64,000 nt of DNA from Mucilaginibacter gotjawali (GCF_002355435.1 NZ_AP017313.1:558001-622000), one strand, 5' to 3'. Numbered from the stretch's first letter, positions 36,989 through 45,013 are shown. Numbers and translations are program-made. Notes: generated from the sequence alone by a model not told the origin.

Positions 36989-37209
36989 TGTTGCAGCAGG
37001 GCGTTCTTCATGCAGTTAATAAACTGTGTGCATGGGTGCGGTATGGCCGGCTGCTCTGCCACCCCCGGCTGGCCAATTCTCTCCTGTACTGCGGGGCTTA
37101 TGGGGACGGGAATACCCCCTGCCGGTAAATTGCATTGAAACAATTCTGTCACTTTAAGGTTGCTTCAATACGTAGAAAACAATGTGTTTTTTATATGCTA
37201 ATCAAAAAA

Positions 37210-37548
37210 ATGAAAAAAATAATTTTCTTGTCTCTCTTTACACTACTTACTATTTTCACTTTTTCGTGTAAAAAGAGTAACTCCCATACGGTAAAATACA
37301 CCATACAGGGGACAGCTAAATCTGCTGTTACCTATGTAGATGGAAATGGCAATACACAAAACGTGACCGGGGCTGACGCCAGCTGGACAACCAGCTTTGC
37401 CTCCACAGAGCATGGACTGGCTCTCAAATTAACTGTCATCAGCATTGACGGCAGTAACATTGGTGGCAAGATATTCATTGACGGCAATCAAACCGCTGCA
37501 AGCAACGGAAATTCAGGCAGCGTATCTATTACCGCCACATTGCCTTAG
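37210..37548 (+). CDS. Small lipoprotein
   Basis: 112 residues from MKKIIFLSLFTLLTIFTFSC (lipobox TFSC); upstream in-frame Mets at 37135 and 37195 would bury the signal. The mature part is a beta-rich domain (TVKYTIQGTAKSAVTYVDGNGNTQNVTGADASWTTSFA), similar to MmpS-like or Ig-like small lipoproteins of Bacteroidota. Function unknown. Followed by a strong terminator. Confidence 0.75.
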   Translation: MKKIIFLSLFTLLTIFTFSCKKSNSHTVKYTIQGTAKSAVTYVDGNGNTQNVTGADASWTTSFASTEHGLALKLTVISIDGSNIGGKIFIDGNQTAASNGNSGSVSITATLP

Positions 37549-37567
37549 ATAAGCGCTCTTACTTTTT

Positions 37568-37612
37568 AAAACCACAAGAGGCCGTTTTTTATAAACGGCC
37601 TCTTGTGGTTTT
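37568..37612. terminator. Perfect 20-bp bidirectional terminator hairpin
   Basis: Arms 37568-37587 and 37593-37612 are exact reverse complements (core CCACAAGAGGCCG) with loop TTTAT and A/T ends. It follows the small lipoprotein gene. Confidence 0.88.
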
Positions 37613-37725
37613 AGATTATATTTTGCTGAGGTAAGCATTTATTATATTTTAAATTTTATTAGTGTGCCATATTAAAAACGTTACCGCTTTTAAATTCAAT
37701 TTACACAGGCCGTTTTTTTCAAATC

Positions 37726-37756
37726 AAAAGGCTTTGAAACCTGTCCAAAGCCTTTT
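37726..37756 (-). terminator. Intrinsic terminator of the azoreductase gene
   Basis: AAAAGGCTTTG pairs with CAAAGCCTTTT around a 9-nt loop; on the minus strand it ends in T residues just past the stop at 37770. Confidence 0.82.
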
Positions 37757-37769
37757 GCTTAATGTGATT

Positions 37770-38372
37770 TTAATTGAGGTGAATGCTGCTGATCCCGTTT
37801 TCAAGGGCAGTTTCCTTTACACCCGGTATGTTGGTACCTTCCACGCGGAAAGTGGTAATATCTTTCAGGCCGATAAAGCTTAAGATGTGTTTCAAATAAG
37901 GTTCAACATAATCAAAGGGCTTCCATGGGCCTTCGGAATAAATGCCGCCCGAAGATAAAGCGATATACACCTTCTTGCCTTTTATCATGCCATGAGCGCC
38001 GTTTTCATCATATTTAAAAGTAATACCTGCCCTTACAATATGATCGATCCAGGCTTTAAGGCTGGAATGGATGCTGAAATTATAAAGCGGTGCGCCAATC
38101 ACCAGGATATCCGCCTCCTCAATTTCCTGTATGGCTTCGTCCGAATGGCGGGCAGCTTCAATACTGGCCGCTGTCCGGTTTTCGGCCGGTGTAAAAAATG
38201 AGGCTATATGCGCCTCTTCCAGTTGGGGGAAGTGTTCGGTAACCAGGTTTCTTTCAACCACCGTGCTGCCCGGGTATTCGGCTTTAATTTTTTCGATAAT
38301 AGCGTTCCCCAATTTAATACTTAAGGAAGCTGCACCCCTCGGGCTTGATATGATATGCAATATTTTTTTCAT
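37770..38372 (-). CDS. azoR: FMN-dependent NADH-azoreductase
   Basis: 200 residues from MKKILHIISSPRGAASLSIKLGNAI; the upstream in-frame Met at 38408 lies in the operator region. Flavodoxin-like fold: the FMN phosphate loop SSPRGAASLS, VIGAPLYNFSIHSSLKAWIDHIVRAGITFKYDENGAHGMIKGKKVYIALSSGGIYS and the dimer/FMN contact region. The family reduces azo dyes and quinones with NADH via FMN. It is divergent from an HxlR-type regulator with a 36-bp palindrome between them, which fits quinone- or electrophile-induced detoxification as for B. subtilis YodB-AzoR1. Confidence 0.9.
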   Translation of the reverse strand: MKKILHIISSPRGAASLSIKLGNAIIEKIKAEYPGSTVVERNLVTEHFPQLEEAHIASFFTPAENRTAASIEAARHSDEAIQEIEEADILVIGAPLYNFSIHSSLKAWIDHIVRAGITFKYDENGAHGMIKGKKVYIALSSGGIYSEGPWKPFDYVEPYLKHILSFIGLKDITTFRVEGTNIPGVKETALENGISSIHLN

Positions 38373-38427
38373 CGTTTTTAAATTTTGTTTGGGCAAAGCT
38401 ATGTACATTTGCTTGTAAAATATTAGT

Positions 38428-38463
38428 ACTATACAAAAGGTTAGTGCTAACCTTTTGTATAGT
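38428..38463. promoter_or_regulatory. Long palindromic operator between azoR and hxlR-type gene
   Basis: ACTATACAAAAGGTTAG and its exact reverse complement flank TG: two 17-nt arms. It is centred between the divergent starts (38372 and 38484), so one HxlR dimer or tetramer could control both genes. Confidence 0.85.
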
Positions 38464-38483
38464 TTATTGAAAATAAGATAGTT

Positions 38484-38840
38484 ATGGATTTAGTAGAGCC
38501 AATAAGTCACCAGGCTTGTACAGGGATGTTAACCGCTGTAGGCGATTCGCTGTATGTCATCGGCGGTAAATGGAAATTGCGGGTAATTGTTGCCCTGCGG
38601 GGTGGCAATAAGCGCTTTAACGAGATCCAAAGGACCCTGGACGGGATCTCGGCGCGTGTTTTATCCAGTGAATTAAAGGAGCTGGAGATGAATGGCTTTG
38701 TTAAAAGGATTGTTCATACACAATCGCCGGTAGTGGTTGAATACCAGATCACAGATTATGCCGGAACTTTAAATGAAGTTTTGCAGGCCCTGGCTGAATG
38801 GGGTACCCAGCACCGCGACAAGATCAGGAGAGAACGGTAG
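38484..38840 (+). CDS. HxlR-family winged-helix regulator (YodB/QsrR-like)
   Basis: 118 residues. The HxlR signature is complete: VGDSLYVIGGKWKLRVIVALRGGNKRFNEIQRTLDGISARVLSSELKELEMNGFVKR and VVEYQITDYAGTLNEVLQALAEWG. A single N-terminal cysteine in SHQACTGM is placed like the redox-sensing cysteine of YodB, HypR and QsrR. It probably represses azoR and itself until oxidised or alkylated by quinones. Confidence 0.9.
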   Translation: MDLVEPISHQACTGMLTAVGDSLYVIGGKWKLRVIVALRGGNKRFNEIQRTLDGISARVLSSELKELEMNGFVKRIVHTQSPVVVEYQITDYAGTLNEVLQALAEWGTQHRDKIRRER

Positions 38841-39025
38841 GAATTCATTCAGCCTGGCCTCGGGAGCCGACTATGATTACCGGGCCCGATCAGCATCATT
38901 TTAAGCCCACCGGCTATCCTGGCCCGGCAGTTAAATAAAATTTGTTTTTACAGGTTACATAATTTCCTTCAGTAATTACAAACAGGTATAAAACGTAATT
39001 ATTAAACTTTTTAACTGTTTGTATC

Positions 39026-39268
39026 ATGATCAATCAAAAATACCGCTATGTATATTTTACAATTGGAATTGCCCTGTTTTTATTGATGCAGTTTCAGATC
39101 TATTTAAAATACAGGGAAGTTTATGGCGCCGGTGATGCTCCTTTTTCTCTTTGGAATTTTATCGATTCCGTTAATGTTTTGGTTTTTATACTGTCAGCAC
39201 TTTCCGCATTTTTTATGTGGCTGTGTCTTAAAACATTCCCCGATAACAGTACCGAAACATGGCCCTGA
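39026..39268 (+). CDS. Small membrane protein
   Basis: 80 residues with two membrane helices (VYFTIGIALFLLMQFQIYL and FIDSVNVLVFILSALSAFFMWLCL). Family not recognised. It is convergent with the next gene, from which a hairpin terminator separates it. Confidence 0.55.
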   Translation: MINQKYRYVYFTIGIALFLLMQFQIYLKYREVYGAGDAPFSLWNFIDSVNVLVFILSALSAFFMWLCLKTFPDNSTETWP

Positions 39269-39336
39269 AGCAAAAAAACGCGGGCCGGAGATGTTACGCA
39301 AACCCGGTTGCAATATGGGTTTACAAATAGCCACGT

Positions 39337-39370
39337 AAAAAAAACGGGACCGTCATCACTGATGGTCCCG
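39337..39370 (-). terminator. Intrinsic terminator of the Thr/Pro-rich protein gene
   Basis: CGGGACC...GGTCCCG forms a stem of about 10 bp (39345-39370); the adjacent A8 run reads as T8 on the minus strand, beyond the stop at 39401. Confidence 0.8.
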
Positions 39371-39400
39371 CTGTATGGGCCGGCCAATGCGTGGTTTATT

Positions 39401-39958
39401 TTACGCGGGCCGGTCTTTATTCTGTTTTTTTAACGGTAGTGGTAGTAGTGGTTTTTGTAGCCGGCGCGGTAGCTGTTGTTTTTTATAAGTTTTGTGGTAG
39501 GTATGTACCGGCTTGTGATACGTGTGTGTGGTGTGGTGGGTTGTTGCTGTAACAACCGGTTTGGTTTCGGTAGTGGTAGTTACCTGGGTTGTTGTGGTTG
39601 CGGGTGGCGCAGGTGCAACCACTGGTGCAGGCGTGCGTACAGTATCATGTACTACAACTACCGTGGGTGCCGGTGGTTCCGGTGCCGGTGGTGGCGGGGT
39701 GTTTACCACTATCGGGGCAGGTACGGGCGCCGGCTTTAAATGACCCGTTGCCGCGCCATCCGCAGCTCCGCTAATCGCATCGGACGTTCCTGTGCCGGTC
39801 ATCTTAATTTTGGTTACGGTACGCCCGTGAGCGCCTTTTTTAACCTTCTTTTTAATTTCGATGCGGTTTTTTGTAGTGTCCTGCGTTTGCTGGGCCTTTG
39901 CCGTTTGGATGGTCCAAATCATGCCGGCCATAAATATTATTAAACTGATCTTTTTCAT
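39401..39958 (-). CDS. Secreted Thr/Pro/Ala-rich low-complexity protein, possible 3' frameshift
   Basis: 185 residues with a signal peptide ending AKAQ. The mature protein has a Lys-rich start (RIEIKKKVKKGAHGRTVTKIK) followed by Pro/Ala/Val/Thr tracts and His/Tyr/Lys repeats (HTYHKPVHTYHKTYKK). The last 30 residues (QQLPRRLQKPLLPLPLK) do not fit that composition, while the -1 frame after the A6 run near 39485 gives KTTATAPATKTTTTTTVKK and a stop. A slipped homopolymer or a ribosomal shift is therefore likely. Function unknown. Confidence 0.65.
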   Translation of the reverse strand: MKKISLIIFMAGMIWTIQTAKAQQTQDTTKNRIEIKKKVKKGAHGRTVTKIKMTGTGTSDAISGAADGAATGHLKPAPVPAPIVVNTPPPPAPEPPAPTVVVVHDTVRTPAPVVAPAPPATTTTQVTTTTETKPVVTATTHHTTHTYHKPVHTYHKTYKKQQLPRRLQKPLLPLPLKKQNKDRPA

Positions 39959-40344
39959 AACGATGTATATTGGTTATATATATCATTCTGTAACAAGTCC
40001 TTTACAATATTGTTTTTTATTTTATTTATTTAATTTTAAAGAAATAGATATGATTAAATTATTTTATCTGCCTTTATCTGAATACCTCCTTTAGTTTTAC
40101 CTTACAAAGAAGCCGCTACGCCGCATTGGACTAAAAGAGGGCATACTCGCGGGTTTTTTTATTTGGGGAGGATGTAGCGGTATCATTTAAGATACTTACC
40201 TGTTTAAAAAGCGGGTTTTCATGCTCTCGCCTGCAGGCAGGGCGATACCGTAATTCCGCTGTCTGCATTGTTATTTTTTCTGGGTATATTTATTGGCTTT
40301 TTGTTTTATTGTAAACAGCGTTAAAACAGAGCAGAGAGAGCGTG
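39959..40344. other. Intergenic spacer, no gene seen
   Basis: About 385 bases, the first 120 very AT-rich. A short plus-strand ORF (39861-40094) overlaps the previous gene and has no family features. No clear promoter box or terminator can be supported. Confidence 0.4.
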
Positions 40345-42030
40345 ATGAGTGAAAAATTAATGAGGACCGGCGTAGCAGCAAAGAATTTACGGAATATATT
40401 TATCCTGTTCCTGCTGTTTACCTTTATGATCACCGCAGGTTCGTTGGTGTTAAAGTATTCCATTGGCCGCAAGCTGGAAGGGCTGAGCGCCAGGCTTAAA
40501 GAGCCGTCGCCGGCGCCTGAGATCAGCAATATCCTGCTGGAGCTTAACAGCGCTGAAAATGATTTCCAGCAGGCTAACCTCAATGGTAATGCCGGTAAAC
40601 TGGTGGCTTATAAGGGCAAACTCAGCAATGTCTTTGCCGAAATTAACCGGCTTTTGGTAAAATACCAGGCCGATAGCGCGCGCTATTTCCGAGGCAGCAG
40701 GCAACTTATCGCGGGGTCCTTTTCAAAAAAGCTGGAGATTTCGCAGCGGGTCTTCGATCTGAAACAGCATTTCGACTCATTGCTAAAGGCAACCACCCCG
40801 GCTATCATCAGCGGTGCGGCGGGCGCCGGCCGGCTTCGTTGGGACAAGCCCGATACTACAGTCAGTATCCGCGAGGAAGCAACGAAAACCGGCCTGCTGC
40901 GACGGTTGAAAAATGCGATCTCCAATAAAAGCCAGGTCAAAGTATTAACCATCAGGGAAAGGCAACGCCGGGATTCAGCCAGGCGCCTGCTCACACCGGC
41001 ACAATTGCTCCGGCAACTCAATAAGCAGAACACCTATTTACTGCTTTCCAATGAACAGCTTATAACAGCCAACCTCAACCTGCTGACACAGCTGCACCAG
41101 CTTTTAGAGCAGTTGAAAGATGTTAACCAGGCTTCCTGGGAAAGGAGCCGCAACGATGTGCTGCAGCAGTATCAATCAACCACCAGTGATATGGACCATT
41201 TTATTGGCGTGGCCATCGCGCTGATCCTGGCGTTTATTATCCTGCTCATCTACTTTATTCGAAAAGCAGGGGCAGCCGAACAGAATTACCTGATGGAAAA
41301 TGAGCGGGCGGTAGCTTTAGCAGGTCAAAAATCGGAGATACTGGCGACCATGAGTCATGAGATCCGCAACCCGCTGACGGCCATTACCGGTGCCATTTAC
41401 ATGCTGAATAAAACCGTGTTGTCGCCAAGCCAGGAGGCAAAGGTATCAGCCATCAATCTTTCTTCGGCCATGCTTATGGAAACGGTGAATAATATATTGG
41501 ATCTCAGCGCATTGGAGCATCAGCAGGGCGCCATGCTTTTAAACGTTACTTTTACGCCTTACCAGGTACTGAGGGAGGCTGTGGAAAGTATGCGCTTTAT
41601 GGCCGAAAAGAAAGGTATTTTACTGACGACAGAATTCAGTGGAGATGAAAGCGTGACGGTTATGGGCGATATTTTTAAACTTAAGCAGATCATGGTCAAT
41701 TTGCTAAGTAACGCAATCAAGTACACCGATGAGGGGGGCGTAACGGTGTCAGCCGTGCTGCACACCCCGCCCGAACAAAACGCGATGCTGGAGGTCAGCA
41801 TCAGCGATACCGGGATCGGCATCGCCAAAGAGCAGCAAGCGGGCCTGTTTACACGTTATTACCAGGCGGGCGGCAGTAATACCAAGCCAGGTACCGGCCT
41901 GGGTTTATATCTCTGCAAGCAACTTGTTGCTTTACAGGGCGGAACAATACGCGTGGAGAGCGAAACAGGCAAAGGTTGTGTGATTCGTTTTACGATCCCT
42001 TATCCGCCGCCGCCGGTTGATGGCAACTAA
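40345..42030 (+). CDS. Sensor histidine kinase
   Basis: 561 residues from ATG 40345 (a GTG lies one codon upstream). Membrane helices are at about 15-35 (IFILFLLFTFMITAGSLVL) and 290-310 (FIGVAIALILAFIILLIYFI), enclosing a helical extracytoplasmic sensor rich in Gln and Arg. The HisKA H-box is MSHEIRNPLTAITGAIY (phospho-His), with HATPase N-box QIMVNLLSNAIKYTDEGG, G1 SDTGIGIAKE and G2 GTGLGLYLCKQL. No response regulator is adjacent; the stand-alone receivers at 12561 and 62882 are unlinked possibilities. A terminator overlaps the stop. Confidence 0.92.
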   Translation: MSEKLMRTGVAAKNLRNIFILFLLFTFMITAGSLVLKYSIGRKLEGLSARLKEPSPAPEISNILLELNSAENDFQQANLNGNAGKLVAYKGKLSNVFAEINRLLVKYQADSARYFRGSRQLIAGSFSKKLEISQRVFDLKQHFDSLLKATTPAIISGAAGAGRLRWDKPDTTVSIREEATKTGLLRRLKNAISNKSQVKVLTIRERQRRDSARRLLTPAQLLRQLNKQNTYLLLSNEQLITANLNLLTQLHQLLEQLKDVNQASWERSRNDVLQQYQSTTSDMDHFIGVAIALILAFIILLIYFIRKAGAAEQNYLMENERAVALAGQKSEILATMSHEIRNPLTAITGAIYMLNKTVLSPSQEAKVSAINLSSAMLMETVNNILDLSALEHQQGAMLLNVTFTPYQVLREAVESMRFMAEKKGILLTTEFSGDESVTVMGDIFKLKQIMVNLLSNAIKYTDEGGVTVSAVLHTPPEQNAMLEVSISDTGIGIAKEQQAGLFTRYYQAGGSNTKPGTGLGLYLCKQLVALQGGTIRVESETGKGCVIRFTIPYPPPPVDGN

Positions 42031-42056
42031 AAGCAGGCTATGGCTTTTAGTTTTTT
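42025..42056 (+). terminator. Intrinsic terminator of the histidine kinase gene
   Basis: AACTAAAAGC pairs with GCTTTTAGTT around AGGCTATG and is followed by T residues; its 5' arm includes the stop codon. Confidence 0.85.
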
Positions 42057-42252
42057 GACAGCCGGATAGCTGCCGGCCTGCTTATAGCATCTTCAATATA
42101 CTCTTTTTAGCATAGCTAAAGGGCAAGGTTGCATTACCCATGCTATCCTGGAATTTCGGCTGAAAATCTGAGGTGCCGATCAGCATGTTGGTGAGTTTTA
42201 TGGATGCCCCGTTTTTAAAAACAATTTCAAATGCTTCCACCAGGTCCCGCCT

Positions 42253-42926
42253 GTCCAAGCGTGTCGCTTGGACACATGGCAATTTAAGCGTGCCGCTTAA
42301 ATAAAATAACAAATTGCTATTTTATTTATAAATGTTGATATTTATCTCATGTCACGCAATGCCTCAACCGACGAACTTTATTTTGTAACCTTAACCGTAG
42401 TAGATTGGATCGACGTGTTTACGAGGCGTGATTATAGCGACTTCATTATCAAAAACCTTGCGTGGTGCCAGCAACACACAAATTTGAATATTTACGCCTA
42501 CGTCATCATGACGAATCATATTCACATGGTGGCAAACGTTACAGATGGATCGCTTGGCGAAGTATTGGGCCGGTTTAAAAGTCATACGTCAAAAAAGTTA
42601 TTTGAAATGATCGCCAATAATACGCAGGAAAGCAGGCGGGAATGGATGATCAGAGCTTTTGAGCGGGCCGGGAAATATAACCCCCTGAACGAAAAACATC
42701 AGTTTTGGCAGAATGGCAATTATCCGGTTTTTCTTTATTCGCCGGCTGTTATTGAGCAAAAGATTGAATATATTCATGAAAACCCGGTTAGGGCTGGGTT
42801 TGTGGGTTCGGCACATGAATATTGGTACAGCAGCGCCAATCCTGAAAGCCCTTTAAAGATAATTTATTAATAAAGAATTTAAGCGGCACGCTTAAATTAA
42901 AATATGTCCAAGCGGCACGCTTGGAC
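42253..42926 (+). mobile_element. REP-associated transposase unit with paired REP hairpins
   Basis: Upstream are two hairpins: GTCCAAGCG-TGT-CGCTTGGAC (42253-42273) and ATTTAAGCG-TGC-CGCTTAAAT (42282-42302). Downstream are their reverse complements in mirrored order at 42877-42897 and 42906-42926, with one base different in a loop. Each has 9-bp arms and a 3-nt loop. This is the standard layout of a RAYT gene flanked by its own REP pairs. Confidence 0.9.
42349..42870 (+). CDS. REP-associated tyrosine transposase (RAYT, Y1 HUH family)
   Basis: 173 residues. The HUH motif is in YVIMTNHIHMVAN (HIH), preceded by ELYFVTLTVVDWIDVFTRRDY; the catalytic Tyr is probably in the region after GRFKSHTSKKLFEM, and the C-terminal signature IEQKIEYIHENPVRAGFV is typical of Bacteroidota RAYTs. 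Such single-strand nucleases process REP hairpins. Intact and flanked by REP pairs. Confidence 0.92.
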   Translation: MSRNASTDELYFVTLTVVDWIDVFTRRDYSDFIIKNLAWCQQHTNLNIYAYVIMTNHIHMVANVTDGSLGEVLGRFKSHTSKKLFEMIANNTQESRREWMIRAFERAGKYNPLNEKHQFWQNGNYPVFLYSPAVIEQKIEYIHENPVRAGFVGSAHEYWYSSANPESPLKIIY

Positions 42927-43078
42927 AGGCGGATTTTATCGTCGACCGGTGATGCCTTAAGGCCTGCTTTTCGGGTGCAGTTAGCAAATCGCTGAAATAT
43001 GATATTACATAGGTGGCTTTTTCAGCAGTTATCAGGTCCATTTTATAAATATCTCAATTTTTTTAAAATATTTTTTAT

Positions 43079-43115
43079 CTGCGCAAATACACTGCGCAGC
43101 AGCCCCCAACCTTTG
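43079..43115 (+). promoter_or_regulatory. Inverted-repeat operator and promoter of Ro60, shared with rtcB
   Basis: CTGCGCA and TGCGCAG are 7-bp arms (43079-43099), one base from the rtcB version, preceded by ATATTTTTTA. AACCTTTG (43108-43115) fits the -7 box except for the first base; its TTTG starts 13 nt after the repeat, exactly as at rtcB. The repeat also faces the divergent interrupted gene at 43041. Confidence 0.75.
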
Positions 43116-43146
43116 TATCAACAAAACAAAAGAAGGGAGGTTCCCA

Positions 43147-44724
43147 ATGAAATTTAATTTACTAAGCAAGGCTAAAACACAGGTTACCAACCATGAAGGT
43201 GCAAAGGCGTTTACACTGACTCCCGAAATGGAGCTGTACACCGCCGTGGTTACCTGGAGCCTGAACGATTCATTTTACGAAAAGGATGAAGAACGTTTAA
43301 CCCGTTTGCGCGGCCTGATTGAAAAATGCGATCCGCTGTTTGTGGGTAAGCTGGCGGTTTATGCCCGTACCAAAATGTATATGCGTTCGGTACCGCTGGT
43401 GCTGGTTGCCGAATTGGCTAAGCTACACTCGGGCGACAACCTGGTCGCCCGGGTTACAGCCGGGGTGGTAAACCGTGCAGACGAGATCACCGAGTTGCTG
43501 GCGTGCTACGAGCTGATGAACAACCGGACAGGTACCAAAAAACTGGATCGTTTATCAAAACAGCTGCAAAAAGGTTTAACCACAGCGTTTAACCGCTTTG
43601 ATGAGTACCAATTTGCCAAATACAACCGCGACGGCGCCATCAAACTGCGCGATGCATTGTTCCTGGTTCACCCAAAGGCAAAGGATGAACTGCAACAGTT
43701 GCTGTTCAACAAAATCGTGAACAGCACTTTGCAAACGCCTTATACCTGGGAAACGGAGCTATCGGCCCTTGGCCAGTTAAACTTCGACAGCGAAGAGGCT
43801 AAAGCATTGGCCTTCCGGGCAAAATGGGAGGAACTGATAGACAGCGATAAACTGGGCTACATGGCCCTGCTGCGTAACCTGCGCAACATACAGGAAGCGG
43901 GCGTAAGCTATGCACATTTTCAAAAAGTATGTGCAACGCTGGCGGATGCGGATAAAGTGGCGAAAGCCAAACAGTTCCCTTTCCGCTACCTGGCTGCTTA
44001 CCGCGAGTTGCTGAAAACAGATACAGTGCCTGTTAAAGGTATCGCCCAAAAACTGGGCGAATTGTTCCCGGGAAACAAAGGGTATACCGGCGCATTGCTG
44101 GATGCTTTGGAAAAAGCCGTGCAGGCAAGCGCAGCCAATATAAAAGGGTTTGGTTACGATACCCGCGTATTGCTGGCCTGCGACGTGTCAGGCTCGATGC
44201 AGACACCCGTTTCGGCAAAGTCGAAAGTGCTGCTGTACGACGTAGGTTTGATGCTGGCGATGCTGCTGCAATCGCGTTGCAAAAACGTGGAGGTGGGTAT
44301 GTTTGGCAATACCTGGAAAACCATAACAGTGCCACGCAACAACATCCTGGGCAATGTGCAGGAGTTTTACAAACGCGAAGGCGAGGTGGGTTACAGCACC
44401 AATGGTTTTTTAGTGATAAAAGATTTGCTGGCGCGAAAAGTAAGAGTAGATAAAGTGTTGCTGTTTACCGACTGCCAGTTGTGGAACAGTTCGTCAACAA
44501 CCGGCGATCATATCCAGCCTTTGTGGCTGCGTTACAAAGCCGAAGTTGCGCCAACTGCAAAACTCTACCTGTTCGACCTGAAAGGTTACGGTCAGGCGCC
44601 CCTGCAGGTATTGCGTAACGACGTGTACCTGGTAGCAGGCTGGAGCGATAAAGTTTTTGATGTATTAGCCGCATTGGAAAACGGCGGTTCGGCCCTGGAC
44701 GAAATAAACAATGTAGAATTATAA
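43147..44724 (+). CDS. Ro60/Rsr-type TROVE-domain RNA-binding protein
   Basis: 525 residues, normal for Ro60. The N-terminal TROVE HEAT-repeat ring (about 1-340) has FTLTPEMELYTAVVTWSLNDSFYEKDEERLTRLRGLIEKCDPLFVGKLAVYARTKMYMRSVPLVLVAELAKL; the C-terminal vWA domain (about 340-520) carries the MIDAS motif DVSGSM and a Thr/Asp in LLFTDCQLWN. The ring binds misfolded RNA 3' ends in its cavity and Y RNA outside. A strong Shine-Dalgarno (GGGAGG, 43135-43140) is unusual for Bacteroidota. Six Y-RNA-like genes follow. In other bacteria Rsr with Y RNA guides exonuclease PNPase in RNA decay. Confidence 0.93.
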   Translation: MKFNLLSKAKTQVTNHEGAKAFTLTPEMELYTAVVTWSLNDSFYEKDEERLTRLRGLIEKCDPLFVGKLAVYARTKMYMRSVPLVLVAELAKLHSGDNLVARVTAGVVNRADEITELLACYELMNNRTGTKKLDRLSKQLQKGLTTAFNRFDEYQFAKYNRDGAIKLRDALFLVHPKAKDELQQLLFNKIVNSTLQTPYTWETELSALGQLNFDSEEAKALAFRAKWEELIDSDKLGYMALLRNLRNIQEAGVSYAHFQKVCATLADADKVAKAKQFPFRYLAAYRELLKTDTVPVKGIAQKLGELFPGNKGYTGALLDALEKAVQASAANIKGFGYDTRVLLACDVSGSMQTPVSAKSKVLLYDVGLMLAMLLQSRCKNVEVGMFGNTWKTITVPRNNILGNVQEFYKREGEVGYSTNGFLVIKDLLARKVRVDKVLLFTDCQLWNSSSTTGDHIQPLWLRYKAEVAPTAKLYLFDLKGYGQAPLQVLRNDVYLVAGWSDKVFDVLAALENGGSALDEINNVEL

Positions 44725-44727
44725 TAT

Positions 44728-44758
44728 AGTATGGACCGTAGGTTAATAGGTCCATACT
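44728..44758. terminator. Hairpin between Ro60 and the RNA array
   Basis: AGTATGGACC pairs with GGTCCATACT (10 bp) a few bases after the Ro60 stop. It is followed by A rather than T residues, so it may be an mRNA 3'-end or processing hairpin instead of an intrinsic terminator. Confidence 0.5.
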
Positions 44759-44768
44759 TTAAAAAAAT

Positions 44769-44891
44769 AAGGATGCCGTAGAAACGGGTTACTTCGCTAC
44801 CATTTAGGGGGATGGGCATTGTGGCGCAAGCTGTGATGAGGGTTCGAGTCCCTAAAGCGCTCCCCCGTCCCGCGTTCGCCTGTTGCTCCTT
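44769..44891 (+). ncRNA. Y-RNA-like unit 1 with tRNA-like module
   Basis: Outer helix AAGGA/TCCTT, conserved strands ATGCCGTA and GCCTGTTGC, inner helix GAA-A-CGGG / CCCG-CG-TTC, then TACTTCG (44790-44796). The insert has a T-arm (AGGG-TTCGAGT-CCCT) and GGGGGA facing TCCCCC, which could be an acceptor in normal, not permuted, order. D-arm features are unclear, so this copy is the most diverged of the tRNA-like ones. Confidence 0.6.
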
Positions 44892-44899
44892 GTGAAATA

Positions 44900-44999
44900 A
44901 AGAAGGTGTCGTAAATAAGTCGTACTTCGTTGGGACCCGATGCCGGGCAATTGCTACGGGCGGGTAAAAGTGATTTATTGTTTTTTACCCTTCTTTTTT
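44900..44999 (+). ncRNA. Y-RNA-like unit 2, short, no tRNA module
   Basis: Outer helix AAGAAGG/CCTTCTT (7 bp), strand TGTCGTA, inner helix AATAAGTC/GATTTATT (8 bp) and TACTTCG at 44923-44929. The GCCTGTTGC strand is replaced by GTTTTTTACC. The roughly 45-nt loop has a CCCG/CGGG hairpin but no T-arm or D-arm. Confidence 0.55.
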
Positions 45000-45013
45000 A
45001 AAATATTAAAAAC

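Larger units (their letters stand above)
42082..43041 (-). pseudogene. Small unknown gene interrupted by the RAYT/REP unit
   Basis: The 5' part starts at ATG 43041 and reads MDLITAEKATYVISYF then SDLLTAPEKQALRHH up to the repeat at 42926. The 3' part continues on the other side in the same strand (RRDLVEAFEIVFKNGA ... DSMGNATLPFSYAKKSILKML) to the stop at 42082. Together they would encode roughly 100 residues of an unrecognised protein. The gene is divergent from Ro60 with the shared operator between them. Insertion of the transposase unit broke it. Confidence 0.65.

Noticed and set aside
39476..39943. Gly/Val/Cys-rich plus-strand ORFs
   Set aside because: Antisense to the Thr/Pro-rich secreted protein, produced by its repetitive codons.
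42082..42312. 76-aa minus ORF as an intact gene
   Set aside because: Its first 18 codons lie in the REP hairpins; the true gene start is on the other side of the RAYT unit.
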